A stretch of DNA of 64,000 nucleotides from Mariannaea sp. PMI_226 (GCA_024336345.1 JANFOG010000001.1:4960001-5024000); one strand, 5' to 3'; shown: positions 45,819-58,670, numbered from the stretch's first letter. Numbers and translations: made by a program. The notes: a model not told the origin generated them from the letters alone.

Positions 45819-47297
45819 TCATGAACTCAAGGTAACGCCCACCTCAAAAAGGAGGTGGACAAAACGACGGTGCAGCTCGATGAAAATGTCTGGTTGCCCG
45901 ACAATCTCCGCGAGGCCACGGGCCTTGGGAGCCGAGGCACCACCCCCTCCACCCATCCTTCGGGTGAATCCGCTCCCGCCTGTCAAGAAACTGCTGCCAC
46001 CGCGGTCCGGGGCGGCGGTTGAGGTTTCTACAGCTGGAGGCTGAGGTGCTGGGCCACCACTGTTGAAGATACCACCGCTGATGGGTGACGACTCGGCCAC
46101 ACGCTCGGCCTCGGCCTCGGCAAGCTGCTGGATCCAACCAGCGAAATCGCGAAAAGCGGCTGATACAATGGCGAACGTCTTCATGGCAAGCCGCTCTCTA
46201 TGCGTGCTGAGCGCGAGGAAGGCGTACACGCGTTTGTGTCCGCGGGCGTGAACGTCGGGAATGCGAAAGATGTAAGCAGTAGTGTAACCGGCGAGAGCGT
46301 CACCGAAGAAAATGGGTCCGCCAGACACTGCCGATCCCGCACTCTGAGTGGTGACAAAAGCTGGGGAGGTGGTTGACAGAGGTGACGTGGGGGCGGAGGT
46401 TGCAGGGGCTCTCGGTAGCGTTTCAAAGGATAACGTCCGTAGACAGGAAGCTCGGATGAGAGAAAAAGAGTCTGGAAGCACCGGATCGTGGGTTGAAGTA
46501 TAATCTACGTAATGGACATGGACAGGTGCCCGATCTGCTGTGGTTGAAGCGCCGGAGCGTGACGTGTCCCGGGAGCTGGTCGTGCTGCTGTTGGCGGTGG
46601 AGGAGGAGGAGGGCATGTTTCGCTGTCGCGCTCGCGCCGAATCTTCATCCTGCTCTCCTTCAATATCGCTGGATGTTCTCGAACTAGGAGGCGATGCTTG
46701 CCCGCTCGGCCCAAAAACTCGCTCTGCAGGGGCGCGTGTCCGTAGTGTCGGGCCTCGGGTGTTGTTGGAAGTGAGTTGGAGATTGCCTGAGCCGCCGCCT
46801 TGTTGTCTAGGTGGAAGGGTCATTGCGCAGTTATCGCAAGGTCCTTGCTTCTTCGTGACTGTTTCGTCATAAGTGCGTCGAAAGGTTGACTCACGACGAG
46901 GTGGTTGGCTTTGGGCAGGTCGTGGGCTATCGGGAGGAGTATCAATGGCGACCTGATTGCTAGTAGGGCCGCTTGAACTAGAGGATCGTAACAGGGCTGC
47001 ACGCTGATCTTGCGACTCGAGTTCTGAAGCTGGCGCAGATGCGCTGCGACCAATACTGAGCTTCTTAAATGCTTCATTGAGAGCCACCGAAGACTGTGGA
47101 TTTGATACAGGCGGTTGCTGCGCGCTCGAGCGAGGCCGGCCGTCGGTGGAAACTGGTGGTACTACTCCATCTTCCAAACATATGGAACATGGGGAGGGGA
47201 GACCCTCCGTGACCATGAGGGGCGTAGGCCCATGTAGGTCACAGTAGTGAGCAAGACATAGCTGGAGAGTAGACATTAGTGAATGTGTCTTGCCCAT
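45819..47297 (-). CDS. lst7: Folliculin/Lst7-like longin protein
   Basis: Single-exon frame of 492 residues. Lst7 pairs with Lst4 as a GTPase-activating complex for Gtr2 at the vacuole, feeding amino-acid status to TORC1. Seen: the N-terminal signature LAHYCDLHGPTPLMVTEGLP; a long Ser/Pro-rich insert; YVDYTSTHDPVLPDSFSLIR and RTLSFETLP; GPIFFGDALAGYTTAYIFRI and HKRVYAFLAL, which are folliculin longin-domain strands; and an ending IVGQPDIFIELHRRFVHLL. No DENN domain follows, as in yeast Lst7. The true start is uncertain: the DNA before LCLAHYC contains ACTAATG and CTCCAG, which look like an intron end, so residues 1-12 may be intronic and a first exon may lie upstream. Confidence 0.8.
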   Translation of the reverse strand: MGKTHSLMSTLQLCLAHYCDLHGPTPLMVTEGLPSPCSICLEDGVVPPVSTDGRPRSSAQQPPVSNPQSSVALNEAFKKLSIGRSASAPASELESQDQRAALLRSSSSSGPTSNQVAIDTPPDSPRPAQSQPPRRESTFRRTYDETVTKKQGPCDNCAMTLPPRQQGGGSGNLQLTSNNTRGPTLRTRAPAERVFGPSGQASPPSSRTSSDIEGEQDEDSARARQRNMPSSSSTANSSTTSSRDTSRSGASTTADRAPVHVHYVDYTSTHDPVLPDSFSLIRASCLRTLSFETLPRAPATSAPTSPLSTTSPAFVTTQSAGSAVSGGPIFFGDALAGYTTAYIFRIPDVHARGHKRVYAFLALSTHRERLAMKTFAIVSAAFRDFAGWIQQLAEAEAERVAESSPISGGIFNSGGPAPQPPAVETSTAAPDRGGSSFLTGGSGFTRRMGGGGGASAPKARGLAEIVGQPDIFIELHRRFVHLLFEVGVTLSS

Positions 47298-47615
47298 AGT
47301 TGCTACGCAGCCAGAGGCGCGCCGGTCAACAAGAGGGGGAGCGTGGAAGTTGATAATATTCAGAAATTCCAGCGATCGTTTGTTAAAAAGAAAAGGGGTG
47401 GGGGGTTAACGCAAAGGGCAACAAAAATAATAATAACAGATAAGTGAGCAGGGTTCGGCAAGAGGGCGGGGAGGGGGGAGCAATCGTCAATTTCAAAAGT
47501 CCTTTGACGTTTTGATGAGATAGCCGTGTAAACCAGCCATGAGAATTCATCAGTTACCTGGTAGAGTACCCAACTCAGGCCAACCAGTGACGAAACGGGA
47601 ATATGGACGATGTCA

Positions 47616-47623
47616 TATATATG

Positions 47624-47655
<32 letters not shown>

Positions 47656-47659
47656 CATG
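47616..47659. repeat. TA-rich dinucleotide repeat
   Basis: TA alternation with a few TG/CA interruptions, about 320 bp upstream of the Lst7-like start. Confidence 0.9.
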
Positions 47660-48497
47660 CCTTCAGATTGACCCTGGAGAAGATGTTTCTGCCGGGAACG
47701 GGCCGCGGTGGAGGTCATGGGGTTTGATAGGTGATGTGGCACTCGGTGAGCTGGGGCCTCGGAAGCTTGATTGCTTTCCGGGGGGAGAGAAGGGGAGGTG
47801 AGGGGAGGGAGGGACGAACTGAACCGTCGAAGCAAAAGCCAACATTTGGAGCAACGAGGCGGTGTGCAAGTATATTGTGAGAGAGTGTGCGTGCGTGTGT
47901 GTGTCTTTCTCTGTGGATGACGGCTGAGGTGTGCTAGAGAGAGTCTTGTCTCTCTTCCTCTGGACGGAAAGCTCCCGGGGAAGAAGGGGGGGGGGAGGGG
48001 GGTTTGTGCGGCAGTGGATGATAGCGGTCATGGAGGAGGAGTGCATGCGAGGGACTCCCCTCCAATTGCAACCAGCTCACAGCCCTGGCCTTGGGGGCTA
48101 TTGACGATATACGGCAGGCGGGCCGTGGGACGGCGCGTCAAACGGGGACGCCCGCCGGTGAAAGCAGGGAGGTCAAGTGAGAGGGGAGGAATAGATAATA
48201 GGGGTGTGTGTGAAAGGGAAATTCTGAGAAACAAGGAGAGACTAGGGAGGTGGAAAGAAGCAACGTCGATGAGAGAGAAGGATGGGTGACAGCGACAGGG
48301 GGGGACCATCATGGGAGTGACAGGAGAATGGAAGGAAGATCAAAATGGGGAAATACAAGCCCCCGAAGTGCAGCCCCGAAGTCCTCACTGGACAGGTTGG
48401 CACAAAAACAGGGCACCCTCCCCCTTCTTTGCAAGTGACGAACGAACTGGAGCTGGGTAATTTGGAGTGCATGTGAAGGGCTGCATGGCGGGCGGCC

Positions 48498-48516
48498 TTT
48501 TTTTTTTTTTTTTTTT
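48498..48516. repeat. 19-base poly-T run
   Basis: Uninterrupted T run in non-coding DNA. Confidence 0.9.
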
Positions 48517-51500
48517 GCTTCTTTCATGGTACTTGTATGACCGCAACCGGGTCCAGCAACAAGCAGCAGCAGCAGCAAGGTAGTACAGAGAAATGTACGT
48601 AGCAATGACTGATTGCTTGCGCGCCGGGCCAGAATTGAGACATGGGGGTGGCAGGGCGTGGGATGCAGCAGCGAAAACGTGGGACATTGCGGCGTGGGAC
48701 GTGGCATTGGGCAGAGCAGGGCGTTGGGCTCATGGTGTGTAGTGTGCGAACGGACGTGGTTGGTGGTTGGCTGGGACTTACAATGTATGTCATGACGTAT
48801 CGAGTCGAATCGGTGGACAGACAACGGTCGTGAGAGTGAGGAGGGAGGGTTGGATATGATATCGATTGGAGGAGATTTTGCGATACTTGAGAATTGGCCT
48901 GCTGCAGGCAATTTGCAGTTGGAGCTGGCAGCTGGCAGCTGGCACTTTGCTGCTGGAAGCAATAAAAAGAAGAATACGTAGTGCCAATCTCAAGAGGACG
49001 ACGAGGCGAGAGAGGATGGAGCGAACGAGGAAGTGATAGGGGGGGTGATAAGTTGAGGTAAGGATGGAAATTCGTTTGGAGATGGAAGATTCGAGTTTCT
49101 CAGTTGTCCGTCGTAGTCGTCGTAGTTGTCGTATTGATAATACCGTATGCGGTGTTGTCGTCGTGGCTGTCGTCGTTGTTGTCGTCGAATAGTTCGAAAC
49201 CTTTTTGTCTTTGAATAGTTGGTGGGTTGACTTCTGGAGGCGAAACGAGTGATATTGAATGCGGCCCTGCGCGGGGCAGAAGGAGGGGATGTTTAAGAAG
49301 TCAAGTGGCGATGGAGTTTTGGGGGAAGAGATGTTCCGCAAAAAAGTAAAAAAAAAAAAAAAAGAAAAAGGAAAGGACAAGAAAAAAAAAGATGGGCAAT
49401 ATACAAAATGAAGGAAGAAAGGATGAGACTAGGGAAGGGCAACCTTTGAGTCCAAGCCCGAGGCGAAGGACGGCTCAGGGTCGGAGGGGGAGGGAGAGTG
49501 AAGGAAAAAGAAAGTATTAAGAGGATTAGAGGGTGAAGTTGAGAAAGCTTCCAACAGCTTGTGACAGAAAAAAAAGAGGTGGCTACCTATAAGAGAAGAG
49601 AGGGAAAAAAGACGAAAAGAGAAAACTAGGGAATGGGGACCGTTTGGATGGGTGGATGGGATGGATGGATGGGGATCGACGGAAACGACGGGACAAGGAC
49701 AGAACAAAGTTTTGGGACCCTCTCTGCGGTATAGTATGTAGTTGAAGGGCTCAGGCGCACCACTTGGTGGGCTTCTAGTCTGTAATCTCCCAAGCTTCTA
49801 GCTCCTCTAGCTTCTTACGTACATGGACGCAAAGTCAAAGAGGTGGGAGATGCACGAGAGAGGCTTCTGGATGATGATTAATTCAAAAGGGCGACTGGTT
49901 GGGCGTAGCGACTGTTAATCGTTGTCGATGAGTGCGAATTATTGTGTTGTGATGATGACGAGTTGGTTCTTCTTTCCAGTCTTTTGGACGAGTCACTTGT
50001 TTTTTTTTTAATGAATGAATGGGTGGGTAAGTTTTCTCTCTTTCTTTCTCTTGGCCTGTCTTTTTGACTTGTTGGGTCTGATTCTTCGTCGTTGTCGTCT
50101 TCACCCTCCTACTTCCTCATGTGCCTTTTTTCTGATGGGATTTCGCCTATCGACTTTTAAACGGGGTTGATGCAACCGTTGCGGTTTAAGCAGTAAGGAT
50201 GCTAGCACTGTACTATACTGTACTGTATGTACTGCACTTCGCTGCTACGTCCTTGTTGAGCGAGCCCGTCAGGAACTTGGTGGCTTTCGCAACTGGTCAA
50301 ATGTGGCGGCCGGTGTGGGACAAAAAGGACGAACGGGCGGCCAGCCGGCCACTGATCGCGGCTCAACAACTATAAGTATGTACTCGGGGAGCAAAGTACA
50401 AAGGCACCAAGTCGTCCAGTGTACCTTGATCCGGATCCGAAAAAGAGCGAAAGAGGGGGAAATGCGAGTAAGACGGTCTTTTTCAGCTAGGTAGTTGCGC
50501 GATGCAACGCCAACGCAACGTCGGAGAGCGAACGCAACCCAAGACAACGGTGGTGCAGCAAAACCAACGAGGAGCAGGATTGGACAGAAGCGATTTATCA
50601 AAATGAGAGATGCAGGAATATAAAGAGCTACAACCAAAACAAGAACCAGGAAAGGAAAGGGAGGGAAAAAAAAACACAGGACAAAAGAAGCATTAGGCGG
50701 TTTGCCATGAACTTGACCTGGCGGGGGTTTACTTTTATTAACTTCATCAATGAGGATGAGGACAGTGCTGAAGAGCCCAAAAAAAAAAAAACCGCCGCCA
50801 CCACCACAGACCACGATAACTATGCGGCCGGCGAAACAAGGCCGGATCACAAGCTGACATTTTTGCTTGACAGCTTTCCCATGCAACATGGACTACTTCA
50901 TTTCCACACCCTAGTCTTGACAGGAGTGACGATGGGTTGGGGTGGAGGTGTTGGAGCTAGGAAGCTAGAAACATGACATGGTGCCAGTGCGGAGAGCACC
51001 GGCGCTACGGGTGAGAATGCAACGAAATTTCCTTGGCATCCTGCAGGTAGTTTATACTTTTCTTCTTTTTTCCCCTACACGAGACCTCCATCCGAATTTG
51101 ATGGCATTCTCGATGAATTTGATTTTTTATCTTGTCTGTATTATTATGCATACTCCCGTAATCCGTACTTTTTGGTAGGTGGAAGAGAGAAGCTGAGTGG
51201 AGGTTGTTGGAGTCTAAAATTGGAGCAACGACTTCTGGCCGTTCTTCGGAACTTTCATGTCCAGGATACAAAAATATTCTGAAGCACGCAGCGTCCAATT
51301 CCCGACCAGACCTCTGTATAAACGCAGTAATTAAAGGCCCTCCGATTGGGCCCCGACACTGGCCATGTCAAGTTACTTGCTCCCTTTTCACTTTTACAGC
51401 TCCGACCGTCGGTGCTTGGGCACTGGTCGGGCCAGGGGGGGAAGCTCGGAGGAGCTCCCATACGAGTTACTTCTCGCAGCATGGGCGCGATCAATTGCTA

Positions 51501-53017
51501 TGTACCTCCACGACTTCAACCCGGGACTGGCTAGGTGAGATGGCTTGGGCTGGCTTATAAAAGGCCTGTCTGTGCATGTACGTCGTGGTTTGAGGGCGCA
51601 ACGCACGTTCCTTAGGGGGGGAGGGCCAGCAACACGGGCACGCTGAAAATGCAATCAATACAAGGAAGTCTGATATTAGAAACACATGTCCAAACAACGG
51701 GGTGCGTAATGAGTTAAAGCAGGAATGTTACGGCTAGGCTTCCCAATGTAGAGTCAAATGTTTAGCCAAGGATCACCGACTGTGCCGATACTCCGAGCTC
51801 CGATATACGGTCAACGTTTTTTCGACGTGCGATCCAGAAAAAAAGTGTACGAATTATGGTATTTCCGCGGTCTAGTGGGTAGTTACAGTGTGCATAAAAA
51901 GAAAAGAAAAGAAAAGAAAACGGAGAGATAAAGGGAGGTAGAAGGGAGAATCTCCATCAAAGAGAAGAACGCGGGCCATTCATCCCGCTGTGGACAAAAG
52001 TAGCCGCCCGCTGGGTGCTTTCGGCGGGATGGTTGGGTTGGGACTGCGACCGTTCCGCTGCCAGAACTGGACAACGTGGGACGTGACCAGGACACGGGGA
52101 CCTGAGCACGCAACACCACACTGATGGACATTGGAGCTTTCATGGCGACCAGGGGGTGGCCAAAAGGATCCACTTGTCGCGTGCAATGATGCCTGCAAGA
52201 CAGGGGTGGAAGGGGGGGGAGGAGGGAAGTGAGGCTGTCTTGGGCGCTGTGAAGAGAGATCAGCAACAGAGTCCAAGTTGTGTGCGTCTTGACGAGATGG
52301 TAGAAACGAGGGAATCCCACAAACTTGGTTGGGTTGGTAGGGTCGGTACAAGAAGTATGCAGACAGACGTAACTGTATTGGGTATGCAATGGTGTAGAGA
52401 CTCTGTACGACGTACTAATGGTACTATACAATATACGCCTTTGTATGGAATAGCGGCTACTAAAGAAACCCAACCCAAAAGAAAAGGGCCTCCAAATTCC
52501 CGTCATTGGCATCACCATGATGAAGAGCTCGTCACAACGAGGTGCGCCACACCAAGCCATGCCGAAAGCAGAATACAACCTCACCTCCCGTTTCGCGGTT
52601 CTAATGCATAATTAATTACTTTCAACGTTTCCGTATTCTTCAACACTTGGGCCAGACAGAGACGGGGGAGTTTTGAGCTCGTTCGTCCCATCACACTCGC
52701 ATCACCACCCACCCCTTATTTTCTTGTCTGTTGCATGTGGGTGGTCACGTCGGTATGACCTCACCCCCCCTGGCTTTTTGTTTATACTCCTATGCTTCTT
52801 TCATGGCATCCCCAGCATCGAAAAGCTAGCAAGGGGATAAAAGAAAAGGAAAAAACCCTAGGTGTAAAGAGAAACCAAACGAGTACTGTAGTTGTGTGTG
52901 TACATGGTACACCAGCAGGGTTTGCTTTAGTTTCTTTGACCGGTGAAAGGGAAAGCTCCTGATCCTTGCAAGGGTCGTGAATCGCTCAGCCTTTTAGGAG
53001 AAAGAGGGAGTGAGAGA

Positions 53018-53059
53018 GTGTGTGTATGTGTGTGTGTGCATGTGTGTGCGTGTATGTGT
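53018..53059. repeat. GT dinucleotide repeat with interruptions
   Basis: GT units interrupted by GTAT and GCAT over about 42 bases in non-coding DNA. Confidence 0.85.
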
Positions 53060-54915
53060 CAAGAACGGGGAACGTGCTGTCATCCTCTCCCCCTCTGTCG
53101 CTGGAAAATCAGTCTTCAAAACACACAAACACACAAACAACTTCATCACGATGAAGCGATGCTAGGGCGCAGGGGGGAGCAAATGTTTTCTGGGGTCGGC
53201 CGCAGAAACCCGTCGATGAGTCCACAACCCTACCCTCTGGCCCCCATCCAGTGCAGCGTGTGCTTTGGTTCAGTTTATCAAATGACGACTTTGTTTTTTT
53301 TTCCTTTGCTGTTCCAGAAAACTTCCTTCGAACGGGGGACCCCCTCCCCGCCTCCCCCTTGTTTTGCTCGGAGTTTGAACGTTCTTCAAGGTCGGCCGAT
53401 GTGCCACTGCGTCCGGAGCAGAAGCTGCTCTGTGCTTTGGCATCGCGTTGCGGGTTTCAAGGTCTTGGACAAGGCACGAAGTAACCCCATCTCCACACTC
53501 AAAGAGACGAGAGACCCAGTTGAGCCGATATGGTAATTACCGTATGCGGTTCGTGCGTTGAGACCTTTCTTCTGCCTTTCTAGGATGTTTTCTGTCATTT
53601 TCTTTTCTTTTTTCTTTTCTATTTATTTTTTTGCCTTTTTCCCTCTTTTACTTTACTTGTTGTTGACGCGGCTCCGTGTTTCTTCTGGTCCATTTATTGG
53701 TGTGATCGCATTGAGCTCTGTCCTCCAATTATGTGTTGACGTCCCAGTTAGCGGCGTGCCACTCTGGTCACCCGGTGTTCTTTCTTTTTCTTTTATGTGT
53801 CCCAACTTGTTTAATGTCTCTTCTTTTCTCCTGCAGCTGCTACATGGGGTGAAAATCCCCGCATGCAATTACGAGTAGGGCTGGACGGTGTGTTGTTTGT
53901 GGGATACTCCGAGAGGCTGCGTCTACCTGGCTCGCTTATACCAACCAACAATTTCACTCAGAAGGATAGGGAAACGGGCATTGAGCTGCATGATTAGTCA
54001 GGCACTATGCCTATGCCCTTGTGCCTTTTCAAACAAACAAGCAAGCAAGGGAAAGCAAAAGAAAGAAGAAAAAAAAACACTTGTGAAAACGGGTAATTGC
54101 TTTTATCCCAGGGTCTTTGCATGTTTGATTAATACAGCTCCGTACGCAAGTCTACGGACTGTGATGTCAGCCCGGCCGGCGTCAAACGTCCCTTGTCCAA
54201 AGCGTCGGTGCGTTCAAAGGCCAAAACAATGTTGATGCAAAACGCAATCAATTAATCAGTTAATTAATTCTTAGTTTGTGAATCACAGCAGACTAGCTCT
54301 CTGCCCTCAGCACTCCCCCTCTGTGCGCGTCAGCTCAGATTGGCTTCTCAGTGTCAGTGTCCCTGACTGAGCGTGCTCGTGACGAAAGAGAGCTGCACGC
54401 ATCTGCAATGCCTACCCTGCCACGAGGGATCCATGTCAAAGACCTTGCTCCGGACTAGACGTAATTAAGTATTTGCTTGTGCATAACCCCTGTCCATATT
54501 TCCATCGGCTTTGTCGAATGCGTGGCATTTGGAATCATATGTTCTTTTTTGAGGGTTCTTTTATTTTCCTTCTACTTCCTTGTCACTTTACTACTGCTTG
54601 CTAAACCTACCTACCTACTCAACTCTACTCTACTATATACGCTTTGTGATATTACCCCAAGATCACAACCAAGCAGACGGCTCCGAGACGCCAACACGTG
54701 GCATTCCCCATGCTTGGTCCGTCGTACGTACTCCTGCTCGCGTCTTGCTCGCATATTGATCGGCATTGCAATGGGGTCTGACAACGACAGTGCAGCAAAA
54801 GGACCCTCCCTGCTCAACCACTCGTTTTGCCCACCCCAACTTAATTCTGAGCTGCTCGCTGTTAGGATGCAGCGAAGTGTCCGTGTGCTCCTGAAAAATC
54901 CCCCAGCTCGCACCG

Positions 54916-54934
54916 CCCCCCCCCCCCCCCCCCC
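54916..54934. repeat. 19-base poly-C run
   Basis: Uninterrupted C run in the gene-poor tract; the complementary strand is a G run with quadruplex potential. Confidence 0.9.
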
Positions 54935-56928
54935 TTCGCCCCCAATGCCTCACGGGGGATTTCAATTATAGATGCCCCCGCTGAGTAACATCCAAGACAA
55001 TTGACCCTCCTCTATCTACCAGAACTCGTGAGAGTCTTGGAGGGCCTCGAAAAAAGCTGAAACCGTCCTTGAAACATTGATCAGCCTACGATGATGGTCT
55101 CTGTTTAACTCTCTCCATCCGGGATTACTCTTTTCGTCCTTCTGCATCTCAATTTTTCTCGTTCACCCCACCCCCTTCGATTGTGCGTATGTAGGTCTCT
55201 GATTTGTTTTGTCCCCCGCTTACCAAGTGTGGCGTTTACTCCGGGGCAGGCAGAATATCTGAGATGCCAAAAATGACTCTTCATTATTGACTGGCATAAA
55301 CTGACCTGGTTTTCCTCGAGCATGGAGGAGATACGATCTCGATCTGAGTACATTTACCCGGAAACTATACCCTTTTTTCCGTGGCTGTCATCTCCACAGG
55401 GCGGGAATTTTGCTCCATGGAATGATTCAAAAAGAGCATTCGGAGTACATGACATACATAGTATTTTCCTTGCTACTGTGTTTACGGCATCGTAGCCAAA
55501 CAATGTAGACCAACTAATATTTGCTACACGATGCCTTGTTTGCGCACCTGAGCGAGCCCTTCACCGCCAGAGCATTGACGCAATATCCGTCTCAGTCATC
55601 CCTTTACGCCGTCGATCTTGCTAATGCTACAGCTTTGCTCAGCCTGCACCGCACAAACCGTTCTCTCAGAGGAAACATGACATGTCGTTTTTTTTTTGTT
55701 TGTTCTTTGTAGCCTCACTGAGTCGATCACCAAGACACTAGAGCAAGTATGGCGTGTGTGTGTGCTCTCGTTGAGCTTTGGTCACCTTGTTAGACGCACC
55801 GATCTTCTCGTCTCTTCATCCCTTTGTCTTCTCTTTTCTCATTTTGTCGATCGCACATTCATCTGCGTAGTATTTGGAGATCTTGGGTTGAGGCGCAGAA
55901 TGTAGCTATCGCGATTGACCCGATCCTTGGGTCCTAGACCGAAAACTACCCCTACGTTGATTTGTTGGTCCCTCGCAAATAGGCCTCCAAGCCGAGCGCG
56001 GTGGGGAGGGCTGGCTCTCACCTCCTTGCAGTTGCGAATCGGAAGCTGGAGCATCCGATATATATATATATATGTATGTATGTATGTATAATGGCGTCTT
56101 AGTCTTGATTCTATCGACGACTCATAAGCCATCCAGCTCAGAGGGAAGAGGGGTCCAAGTGCACCAAGGCGCTTCATCCACCAACAAACGGCTATATCCC
56201 CAAGCCGCCTTCAACTAGTTCGGTAGGTGTCTTATTTTCCAAGACAAACGCTCAGTTCATGTCTCATCCCCCGACTTTGTTTTTAACTCCCCTTTTCGGC
56301 CCAGTGCATTAGTCTGCACAAGCCAGCTTAGTCTCAAGGGTTTACGATCTCGAGAGAGAGATCTGGTGTCTTGAAGGGTGCAACCATCATGCCTCCTTCG
56401 TACCCACGGTCTCACCAGCTGCATATACGCCCCGTGGTGAAGTGAGAAGACGCTCTAACTGCTCTTATTATTCGTTCTCCGCAATGACTTTTGGCCTCAA
56501 GACATCCATCTAGCTATCTAGGCCATTAGCATTATTCTCATGGACCACTTTGCGATATATCACAGATACACGGTCACGAGGTGCAAATCTGCGAGCACTA
56601 GTTTCAATATTTGAGTTATTTTTCTTTTGTAATCATCCAGCGCGTAGTTTGTTTGATCTGCCTAGGCAGAATCGATTGCTGAGCGACTGCTCCAATTGGT
56701 CTTGTCTCATTGATAGAGGCCTTGTTCACGGCTGCATACATTATGAGGCCAGCACAATCCTATCACTTCCTGGGCCTACTTGAAGGCGCTCTTGATTACA
56801 AGTCATTATAAGCAAAAGCGATATGACTCATTTCATGCAAGTAGAATTACTAAACCTGCTTATCAATTGATTGGCGACCAAGTGATTGAACTCGAGCCAG
56901 GAGTATGAACTTCTGAAAGTACTGCTTA

Positions 56929-58518
56929 TCAGGATGAACTCTTTTCAGAGAAGCCCTTCTGTATAGCTTGCAGGTGACTCCAATCGTAGCTGTCCTCGCC
57001 CAGACTCCAAGCCATGAAACCACCAGTGCCCTTCTTCAGAAGTGTGTCCATTTTCTTCGAGATCAGCTCCGGGGTATCCCAGGTCCAGAACAAACTCGTC
57101 TCCGAGTCCCAGTACCATTGTCCACCTTCTTTTGTGTCGGTTTGTCCTTTGGCAAGGGCATTATGGAATGAGCCGAAAAGGTCGACGCCCTCACATCGGC
57201 CATAGTCTGACTGACATCCAGTCGCGCAGAACTCGGTTGTATTTCCGCTGTTTTTGACACATTTAGCCTTGTTAATCAACTAGGGGTGAGAGGGTAAAAA
57301 AAAAAAGAATAGTTTCAATACTTGAACTTACCAGTATCCGTATTGGCTGCAGCAAGTAAGCTCGCCACACTTGTAGGAAGTTCCCGTGCCACAGGAATTG
57401 TCCAAACTAAAGGTCAGTGTTGTTGGCGGGCTGCTGTCAACGTTGGCCTTTTCGAAAGTAAGGGCACCCGATAGGCCAGTATCGTCGCCATTGGCGTCCT
57501 CGAGGAGTTCGGTTGGGCAACCGATTGGATGAGTGCACTGAACCCCCTTCTTCGTGGTGAACCATTTGGCATAGAAGGGAATTCCGACATTCAGTTTACT
57601 GGGATGGAAGCCTCGTGTAATATAGGTATTAACGGTGTTGATGGTTCCCTGAACGGAAGCATGATGCTTGGTGGAGTTGTCCCGGCGATTCATCAAGTCA
57701 TAAGACATGACCTAAAATTCTTTTGTTTTAGTATCTCTCAACCAAAAGGAGACAAAAAAAATTGCAATGATTCCGGTGTGTCAAAAACTTACATTGACAA
57801 AGTCGACAACGTCGTTGATTTTGGGGACTTGCTCGGCTGTGAATGCAATCATGTCCCTCTCCAGTCCAGGAACAGCAACAGACATTTCCTTGTCACCAAT
57901 GGCAGATTTGATCTCTGCCAGTAGCAGTGGAAACGTCTTGATTTCGGACACCTTTTGGGAGTTTGGGTTCTGTCTATAGTCTTCTCCATTACCCCCAGGA
58001 TATTCCCAATCGATATCTTTGTACTCGTCAGCAGTGGCTTATGTTGGGAAGAAAACTGTCTGCGCATACCAACACAGTCATAGCCAAGTCTTTCGAGGGT
58101 ATCTGCAACGTTTTTGGCGTAACTTTTACGAGACGCAGCCGTCGTTGCCCCGGCACTGAATCCAGCCGTATCCCCCCAGCCACCAATGGCCATGCACACC
58201 TTGACGCCGTCGTCAAACATGGACCGAATCTCTTCAAGAGGTTGGAACGGCGTGTATAGTCCGGCGGGCTCAGAGGCGAACAGCGAAGAGTTGGCAAAGG
58301 CAGTGTTTACATAGTTTATTCCCTTAGTGATGGTTGTGTTGGGCAGGTTCGTGATATGATATCTAGATGGCATATGTTTAGTATGTACATGATATAACGA
58401 CGCCCACTCGAACATACTGGTCAAAGTAAAGGACATATCTCGGGTCAGCAGCAGCAGTAGCAGCAACGGCGCCAGCGCCAGTGATTGCTGCAGCGCCAAG
58501 TACAAGGACAGAGCGCAT
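56929..58518 (-). CDS. Secreted GH18 chitinase with embedded CBM18
   Basis: Predicted 438 residues from complement(56929..57247, 57332..57711, 57793..58016, 58070..58362, 58418..58518); introns 84, 81, 53 and 55 nt join in frame. GH18 enzymes cleave chitin by substrate-assisted catalysis. Signal peptide MRSVLVLGAAAITGAGAV then AATAAA. Catalytic barrel: KVCMAIGGWGDTAGF, then VDIDWEYPG with Asp132, Asp134 and the acid Glu136, VMSYDLM, KLNVGIPFYAKWF, and the last strand GGFMAWSLGEDS. Inserted before that end is an 8-cysteine chitin-binding CBM18 (hevein) module at Cys313-Cys351 (CGELTCCSQYGYC, FCATGCQSDYGRC). An intron falls inside the codon for Cys333 of this module, and only the acceptor at 57248 restores the hevein pattern. 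Likely role: degradation or remodelling of exposed or foreign chitin in the cell wall or medium. Confidence 0.95.
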
Positions 58519-58536
58519 ATTGAAGCGACCAAGCGA

Positions 58537-58642
58537 GATGAGAAGAAACAGAAATAAAAAGATCGTATTGAAGTAATCACCAGCTTCAAGCCGGGAAGAA
58601 AAGAAGCAGGAATAAAAAGAGCGAGTTGCAGAAATCGCCAGC
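58537..58642. repeat. Two-copy direct repeat in the chitinase leader
   Basis: Copies at 58537-58584 and 58595-58642, 48 bases each, 38 identical by hand count, sharing AATAAAAAGA and CCAGC. They lie directly upstream of the chitinase ATG, in its 5' leader or core promoter. Confidence 0.8.
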
Positions 58643-58670
58643 AACGGTTCACTGCAGGCGCGCCGCCTCC

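Larger units (their letters stand above)
47298..56928. other. Gene-poor tract of about 9.6 kb
   Basis: No frame has recognisable motifs. Frames at 48.3-49.4, 50.3-50.9, 51.9-52.6, 52.9-53.5 and 54.5-55.0 kb all run through homopolymers, CT/GA skew or dinucleotide repeats. It contains a TA repeat (47616-47659), a TCG/TTG-rich triplet region (about 49105-49190), an AAAAG repeat (about 51897-51920), a GT repeat (53018-53059), poly-T, poly-A and poly-C runs, and GTAT units (about 56057-56090). Regulatory DNA or non-coding RNA is possible; I cannot identify any. Confidence 0.5.

Noticed and set aside
50269..50889. 206-codon minus-strand frame with hydrophobic stretches like a membrane protein.
   Set aside because: Gly and Phe runs come from low-complexity DNA; no family motif and no conserved termini.
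52943..53536. 197-codon plus-strand frame.
   Set aside because: Built over the GT repeat (alternating Cys/Val) and C/T-rich sequence; no protein family seen.
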